From positions 1-64,000 of the forward strand of contig NZ_JODM01000009.1 of assembly GCF_000717995.1 (NCBI RefSeq): a stretch of 64,000 bases of DNA. The letters run 5' to 3'. Position numbers and translations under genes: made by a program. Position 1 is the stretch's first letter, and every line of letters starts with the position of its first letter. Positions 59,558-64,000 of this stretch are shown in pieces. Below the pieces are notes generated by a model, which was not told the DNA's origin, searched no databases, and saw only the letters and a list, made by a program, of their open reading frames with translations. The DNA is from Streptomyces violaceorubidus (GTDB taxonomy: Bacteria; Actinomycetota; Actinomycetes; Streptomycetales; Streptomycetaceae).

Positions 59558-60754
59558 TCAGAAGGCGTACCGGATCCGCAGCCAGGGCGTGCGGGCGGCG
59601 ACCAGCGCACGGAGCCGGGCGACCGCCCCGGCCTTGACGTCCGCCCGGTAACGGACGTTGAGCGCGCCGTTCTCCGAGCGCTTGGCCTGCTGGATCTCCG
59701 GCCGCCACAGCACTTCCTCGGCGCGGGGGTGCCAGCCCAGGTTGACCTCGTGCAGGTCCCGGTTGTGCGTCAGCATGATCACCTCGGCGGCGGCCTGCCG
59801 CTTGACCCGCTCGGGCAGGACGTCGTCGAGGTGCCGCAGCAACTCCGCCCAGGCCTCCTCCCAGCCCGGCCGCATCACCACGGGGGAGAGGTTGAAGTGC
59901 ACCTCGTACCCGGCGTCCAGGAAGTCGCCGGCCGCGGCGATGCGATCGGCGACGGGCGAGGTGCGCACGTCCAGCAGCCGGGAGTCGTCCGGCGGCATCA
60001 GGGAGAACCGGATCCGGGTCCGGCCGCGCGGGTCCAGCGCGAGGAGGTCGGGATTGACGAACTTCGTCGCGAAGGACGCCTTGGCCGTCGGCCACTGCCG
60101 GAAGGCGTGCACCAGGTCCGCGGTGTTGTCGCAGATCAGCGCGTCCACCGAGCAGTCGCCGTTCTCACCGACGTCGTAGACCCAGGCGTCGGCGTCGCAC
60201 TGGTTCGGCTCGCGCTTGGGACCCTGCCGGGCGATGTGCCGGCCGAGGTGGGCGATGATCCGGTCCATGTTCGTGAAGACGGTGACGGGGTTGGCGTACC
60301 CCTTGCGGCGCGGCACGTAGCAGTAGGCGCAGGCCATGGCGCAGCCGTTGGAGGCGCCCGGCGCGATCCAGTCCGCGGAGCGCCCGTTGGGCCGGGTGGT
60401 CAGCGTCTTGCGCTCCCCGAGGACGAGCGTCTCGCCCTTGACCCGCACCCACCGCTCGACGTTCCCCTCGTTGCCGTGCAGCCCCGGGATGCCCCAGTGG
60501 GAGTCCACCTCGACCACGCGGGCGTCGGGGAACCGGGCGAGGACCTGCCGGCCGCGCGGGGAGGCGGCGGCGGCCGGCTCGGCGTGGATCTCCCGCACCG
60601 GCAGCAGCCGGCGGGCGGCGGCGGAGTCCCGGAAGAGCGGACGGGAGGGTGGCGGCCCGGAGGCGGACGGTCCGGACGACGGACCGGGCGCGAGGGCGTC
60701 CAGGCCGAACAGCGTCCCGGAACCCTCGTCCGGCGCGGTGGACGGATCGTGCAT
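59558..60754 (-). CDS. Spore photoproduct lyase-family radical SAM protein
   Basis: A 398-residue radical SAM enzyme. The [4Fe-4S] cluster motif is GCAMACAYCYVPRRKG (CxxxCxxC). HWGIPGLHGNEGNVERWVRVKGETLVLGERKTLTTRPNGRSADWIAPGASN and the C-terminal HNRDLHEVNLGWHPRAEEVLWRPEIQQAKRSENG belong to the actinobacterial SPL-like family. True SPL repairs the thymine dimer of spores; whether this branch does so is unproven. ATG 60754. It lies 16 bp from the iron box on the same strand, so iron control of the flavoprotein gene is separate. Confidence 0.85.
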   Translation of the reverse strand: MHDPSTAPDEGSGTLFGLDALAPGPSSGPSASGPPPSRPLFRDSAAARRLLPVREIHAEPAAAASPRGRQVLARFPDARVVEVDSHWGIPGLHGNEGNVERWVRVKGETLVLGERKTLTTRPNGRSADWIAPGASNGCAMACAYCYVPRRKGYANPVTVFTNMDRIIAHLGRHIARQGPKREPNQCDADAWVYDVGENGDCSVDALICDNTADLVHAFRQWPTAKASFATKFVNPDLLALDPRGRTRIRFSLMPPDDSRLLDVRTSPVADRIAAAGDFLDAGYEVHFNLSPVVMRPGWEEAWAELLRHLDDVLPERVKRQAAAEVIMLTHNRDLHEVNLGWHPRAEEVLWRPEIQQAKRSENGALNVRYRADVKAGAVARLRALVAARTPWLRIRYAF

Positions 60755-60911
60755 GGGGGCTCCGGGGCGGGGTGCGGGAGGGGCCGGGCGGGTTCGCCGC
60801 GGTCCGCTCCCTCCACTGTACGAAGCGTGCGGCGCCCTTCGCCGTGTCACGCGGCCCGCCGGGGGCATACGCGAGGGGTGGCACCGCCCCGGTGCCGCCC
60901 GATCCGAAGGG

Positions 60912-61097
60912 ATGTACACCGTGCTCGCCATCGTCGCGGCGGTTCTGTTCCTCATCGCCTGGCTGATCAACGCGGCGGAGGTGTCGACCAACGACGTCTT
61001 CACCTCCACCAACGTCATGCTCATCGGCCTCGCCCTGCTGGCCCTGCACGTCGCCGGGATCGGCAGCGGCTGGGCGACGCACCGGCGCCGCCGCTGA
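60912..61097 (+). CDS. Small two-helix membrane protein
   Basis: A 61-residue protein with two hydrophobic helices (YTVLAIVAAVLFLIAWLI and VMLIGLALLALHVAGIGSGWA) around a short polar loop (NAAEVSTNDVFTSTN) and a basic tail. No family is claimed. ATG 60912 has GAAGG close by. Convergent with the methyltransferase gene; a 9-bp duplication (GCACGCGTG/GCACGCGTC) lies between the stops. Confidence 0.65.
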   Translation: MYTVLAIVAAVLFLIAWLINAAEVSTNDVFTSTNVMLIGLALLALHVAGIGSGWATHRRRR

Positions 61098-61124
61098 GCC
61101 GTCGTCCCGCACGCGTGGCACGCG

Positions 61125-61916
61125 TCAGGGGATGCGCGCCACGCCCGCGTAGACACCGCTCTCCTCCGGCGCGGGCGCCTCCAGGCCGTCGCCGGACCAC
61201 TCGGTGGCCGTGACCAGGCCGGGCGGCACCAGTTCCAGACCGTCGAAGAAGCGGGCGACCTCCGCCCGGGTGCGGAAGCCGAGCCGGATGCCGCCCTTGG
61301 CGTACTGGGCGATCACCTGCTCCGCCAGCTCGGGGAAGAGGTCGATCGCGGCGTGCGACAGGACCAGGTGGCTGCCGGACGGGAGGGTCTCCACCAGCCC
61401 CCGGACGATTCCGTGGGCGTCCTGGTCGTCGGGGACGAAGTGCATCAGCGCGATCAGCGACAGCGCGATCGGCCGGTCGAAGTCCAGGATCCCGCGGGCG
61501 TGCCGCACGATCTCCTCGGGCTCGCGCACATCGGCCTGGATGTAGTCCGTGGCCCCCTCGGGGCTGCTGACCAGCAGGGCCTCCGCGTGCCGCAGCACGA
61601 TGGGGTCGTTGTCGGCGTAGACGACCCTGGCGGTCGGCACCGTCCGCTGGACGATCTGGTGCAGGTTGGGCTCGGTCGGGATGCCCGTGCCGATGTCCAG
61701 GAACTGGTCGATGCCCCGCGCGGCGAGGTGCGCCACCGCGCGGTTCATGAACGCGCGGTTCTGCCGCGCCGCGTCCCGCGCCTGGGGCGGCAGGGTCTCG
61801 CCCACCGCCTCGTCGACCGGGTAGTTGTCCTTGCCGCCCAGCAGCCAGTCGTAGACCCGCGCCGGGTGGGCCCGGCCGGTGTCGATGTGGGGAGGCGGGG
61901 TGTGGTCCGTGGTCAT
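61125..61916 (-). CDS. DUF574-type SAM-dependent methyltransferase
   Basis: A 263-residue protein of the Streptomyces-abundant Methyltransf_19 family. SAM motif FLDIGTGIPTEPNLHQIVQ, acidic VVYADNDPIVLRHAEALL, and LALMHFVPDD/LSHAAIDLF are typical. The N-terminus ARVYDWLLGGKDNYPVDE is the family hallmark. These proteins often lie near wblA- or bldB-like regulators; none is seen here. Target unknown. Confidence 0.9.
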   Translation of the reverse strand: MTTDHTPPPHIDTGRAHPARVYDWLLGGKDNYPVDEAVGETLPPQARDAARQNRAFMNRAVAHLAARGIDQFLDIGTGIPTEPNLHQIVQRTVPTARVVYADNDPIVLRHAEALLVSSPEGATDYIQADVREPEEIVRHARGILDFDRPIALSLIALMHFVPDDQDAHGIVRGLVETLPSGSHLVLSHAAIDLFPELAEQVIAQYAKGGIRLGFRTRAEVARFFDGLELVPPGLVTATEWSGDGLEAPAPEESGVYAGVARIP

Positions 61917-62028
61917 GGCAGGCTCCGTGCTCCGGGAGGTGACGCTCCGCCGCAGTTCTGGATCATCGTACTGCGGCGCCGCCGTGCCATGTGCCGGGCG
62001 TTCGACGGCAGTTGCCGGCCCGCCGCGG

Positions 62029-62673
62029 TCACCGGCCCCGGCCCGTACCCAGGGTGCGGGGCGGACGGTAGGCCCACTCGCGGTCGGCGTCCGTGATCTC
62101 GCGCAGCACCCGGGCCGGGGCCCCGGCGACGACCGTCATCGGCGGCACATGGGCCGTCACCACACTGCCCGCGCCGACCACCGAGCCCCGGCCGACGGTG
62201 ACCCCCGGCATGATCAGCGCGCCGGCCCCGATCCACACGTCGTCCTCGACGCGCACCGGCGCCGAGAACTGCGTGCCGTCCCGGCGCAGATCCGGGTGGA
62301 CGGGGTGCCCGGTGGTGCTGACGGTCACGTGCGGGGCGAACATCACCCGGTCCCCGACGAAGACCTCGACGTCGTCGACGAGGGTGAGGCCGAAGTTGGC
62401 GTACACGTCGTCGCCCAGGCGCACCCGGTTGCCGTAGGCCACGTGCAGCGGCGGCTCGATCCACACTCCCGTGCCGAGCGAGGCGAGCAGCTCCTTCAGG
62501 AGCGCCCGGCGGCCCTCGTCGTCCCGCGCGCCGGTCCGGTTGTAGGCGTCCGCCAGTTCCTTGCCGCGCAGGCGTTCCTCCGCCAGGGCCTCCAGCCCCG
62601 GGGCGCCGTCCGAGTACAGCTCCCGGGCGGCCATCCTGCGGCGGACCTCGTGCTCACGGGGGTCGGTGGTCAT
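62029..62673 (-). CDS. Maltose/galactoside O-acetyltransferase-like (LbH) protein
   Basis: A 214-residue left-handed beta-helix acetyltransferase. N-terminal maltose-transacetylase helix pair ([25 protein letters not shown]), then hexapeptide repeats ([43 protein letters not shown]) with the catalytic His in [12 protein letters not shown], and [24 protein letters not shown]. It acetylates sugars using acetyl-CoA. It lies downstream of the GH42 gene on the same strand, 244 bp apart with a terminator between. Confidence 0.9.
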   Translation of the reverse strand: MTTDPREHEVRRRMAARELYSDGAPGLEALAEERLRGKELADAYNRTGARDDEGRRALLKELLASLGTGVWIEPPLHVAYGNRVRLGDDVYANFGLTLVDDVEVFVGDRVMFAPHVTVSTTGHPVHPDLRRDGTQFSAPVRVEDDVWIGAGALIMPGVTVGRGSVVGAGSVVTAHVPPMTVVAGAPARVLREITDADREWAYRPPRTLGTGRGR

Positions 62674-62863
62674 GCGCTCTCCTCGTGTCCGTACGGGACG
62701 GTCGGCAGGGGCGGGCAGGGATCAGCCGGCGGACACGTCCGTCGGCGTCCAGCGCTGGTGGCACCGGAGTCGGGCGGTCAGGCCGTGACGGCCGCGCCCT
62801 CGTGGGGTGTGGTGGTGGTCGCTGCGGCGGCCCCTGCCACCCGGTGGCGGGCAGGAGGGGAGG

Positions 62864-62894
62864 GCCCCGGAGCGGGTGCGTGCCGCTCCGGGGC
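62864..62894 (-). terminator. Terminator of the GH42 gene
   Basis: A perfect 12-bp stem (62864-62875 with 62883-62894) and a 7-base loop, 24 bp past the beta-galactosidase stop. A second smaller hairpin (CCTGCC..GGCAGG, near 62834-62855) follows. Confidence 0.75.
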
Positions 62895-62917
62895 GACCGG
62901 AAGGTGCGGGTGTGCGC

Positions 62918-64000
62918 CTAGGCGGTGGGCGTGCGCAGGACGGCGACTCCCCGGGCCGCCAGGACGACGGCGCCCGCGTCCCCGGTGTCGCCCACCAGGA
63001 CCTCTCCGCTGAGCCCGGGGACGGTCACGGGCTCGTCGGTCCGGTTGACCAGGAACAGGAACCGTCCGCCGGGACCGCGACGCACGGCGGTCTCGACCCG
63101 CCCGCGCACCGGGGCGGGCAGCTCGCTCGTCACCCCGGCCGGCTCCAGCAGCCTCGGCAGCAGTCCGGCCAGCCCCTCGGCGCCGAGCCGGGTGGAGACG
63201 TAGGCGGCCGAACCGGCGCCCGCGCCGCGCCGGGTGACCGCGGGGCGGCCCGCGTGCGCACCGGTGCGGTAGCGGACGAGCACCTCGGTCCCCGGAGCGG
63301 TGACGGTGACGTGGTCGGTCCACAGGCCGCCGGTGCTGTCGTCGTCCAGTTCCACGCTCTGCCCGGCGGGCAGCGGGCCGAACTCCTCGACGCGGATGCC
63401 GAGCAGGTCCCGCAGCGCGCCCGGGTAACCGCCGAGCCACACGTGGTCGTTCTCGTCCACGATGCCGGAGAAGTACGTGGTGACCAGGTGCCCGCCCTGC
63501 TCGGCGTAGCGGGTGAGATCCTTGGCCAGCTCGGCCGGGACCAGGTGCAGCACCGGCGCGATCAGCACCCGGTGACGGCTCAGGTCGGCGCCGGTGGTCA
63601 CGACGTCGGCGCGGATGCCCAGGGAGAGCAGCGCCGAGTACCAGTCGAGCGCCTCCTGGTGGTAGTCGAGCAGCGAGGTGGGGTGCGAGTCCTGCTCGCT
63701 CGCCCACCTCGACTCCCAGTCGAAGAGGATGCCGACCTCGGCCGGCTCCCGCTCGCTCCCGGCGACCGGCGCGAGGGTCTTCAGCGTGTCGCCGAGCGCG
63801 GTGACCGCGCGGAACAGCTCGCTGTCCGCACCGGCGTGCGGGACCATCGCCGAGTGGTACTTCTCGGCGCCGGCCGCCGACTGGCGCCACTGGAAGAAGC
63901 AGACCGCGTCGGCGCCGTGCGCCACGTGGGTCAGCGAGTCCCGGGCCATCTCGCCCGGCCGCTTGGCCAGGTTGACGGGCTGCCAGTTCACGGCGCTGGT
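62918..64000 (-). CDS. GH42 beta-galactosidase, C-terminal part (truncated by window edge)
   Basis: The last 360 residues of a GH42 enzyme. The visible end of the TIM barrel (VNWQPVNLAKRPGEMARDSLTHVAHGADAVCFFQWRQS) directly follows the expected nucleophile Glu, which lies outside the window. Then come the trimerisation domain (VGILFDWESRWASEQ, LLDYHQEALDWYSALLSLGI, LIAPVLHLV) and the C-terminal beta domain (FLFLVNRTDEPVTVPG). No signal peptide can be judged. It would cleave beta-galactosides or arabinosides. Confidence 0.92.
   Translation of the reverse strand, partial: TSAVNWQPVNLAKRPGEMARDSLTHVAHGADAVCFFQWRQSAAGAEKYHSAMVPHAGADSELFRAVTALGDTLKTLAPVAGSEREPAEVGILFDWESRWASEQDSHPTSLLDYHQEALDWYSALLSLGIRADVVTTGADLSRHRVLIAPVLHLVPAELAKDLTRYAEQGGHLVTTYFSGIVDENDHVWLGGYPGALRDLLGIRVEEFGPLPAGQSVELDDDSTGGLWTDHVTVTAPGTEVLVRYRTGAHAGRPAVTRRGAGAGSAAYVSTRLGAEGLAGLLPRLLEPAGVTSELPAPVRGRVETAVRRGPGGRFLFLVNRTDEPVTVPGLSGEVLVGDTGDAGAVVLAARGVAVLRTPTA

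Overview
The window is a chromosomal segment of a Streptomyces-type actinomycete. Evidence: very high GC with strong third-position GC bias, frequent GTG starts, GGAGG-type ribosome sites, and families typical of the genus (GlgE, DUF5133, ANTAR, SigB/F-type sigma, PAS-GAF-SpoIIE phosphatase, DUF574 methyltransferase, MSMEG_6728-type protein, PucR-type regulator, S1 protease with pro-domain, DmdR/IdeR iron boxes, a CebR-type operator). There is no rRNA, tRNA, CRISPR array, prophage or insertion sequence that I can see. The mix of stress, transport and detoxification genes with two decaying pseudogenes suggests an arm-like accessory region rather than the core; that is inference.

Layout. 1-6.8 kb: glycogen/alpha-glucan genes (glgE fragment, glgX) with small regulators (DUF5133, degenerate ATPase-like protein, ANTAR protein, sigma factor). 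6.8-16.1 kb: a second-type hemC, a secreted NPP1 protein, an ATP-dependent ligase, a divergent MFS/TetR pair, then a DoxX-like/peroxiredoxin/PAS-GAF-SpoIIE operon. 16.2-23.5 kb: LigD-type 3'-phosphoesterase, aldo-keto reductase, TauD dioxygenase, metallophosphatase, dienelactone hydrolase, YrdC/YciO protein, PucR-type regulator. 23.6-28.7 kb: a tetR-SDR-alcohol dehydrogenase operon preceded by a 17-bp operator-like repeat array, a fructosamine kinase and a mycothiol-dependent enzyme. 28.7-35.3 kb: SLC13/ArsB-like permease, MFS exporter, a sugar-nucleotide epimerase homologue without its catalytic Tyr/Lys, hemerythrin, DoxX. 35.4-41 kb: a molybdopterin oxidoreductase lacking its N-terminal Fe-S cysteines, translationally coupled to a helical partner; a GNAT gene under a perfect CebR box; a nucleotidyltransferase-BON-phosphoesterase operon. 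41-47 kb: hypothetical proteins, a frameshifted P450, a CPA2 antiporter with coding repeats, a secreted S1 protease. 47.5-52.7 kb: SRPBCC-FAD oxidoreductase-SDR operon, a remnant of another FAD enzyme, a Pyr_excise-type protein and an EamA transporter. 52.7-64 kb: secreted lipase, DEDDh exonuclease, an iron-siderophore ABC operon and an FMN flavoprotein each with an iron box, a spore-photoproduct-lyase-family radical SAM protein, methyltransferase, sugar acetyltransferase and the C-terminal part of a GH42 beta-galactosidase.

How the genes work together. GlgE and GlgX act on alpha-glucan; the iron operon and the PPOX flavoprotein look co-controlled by iron; cellobiose (CebR) control probably reaches the GNAT gene. 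Four genes (ligase, LigD phosphoesterase, Pyr_excise protein, SPL-family protein) fit DNA repair. The most unusual structural signal is that many gaps between convergent genes are filled by short tandem repeats, with a different unit at each junction.
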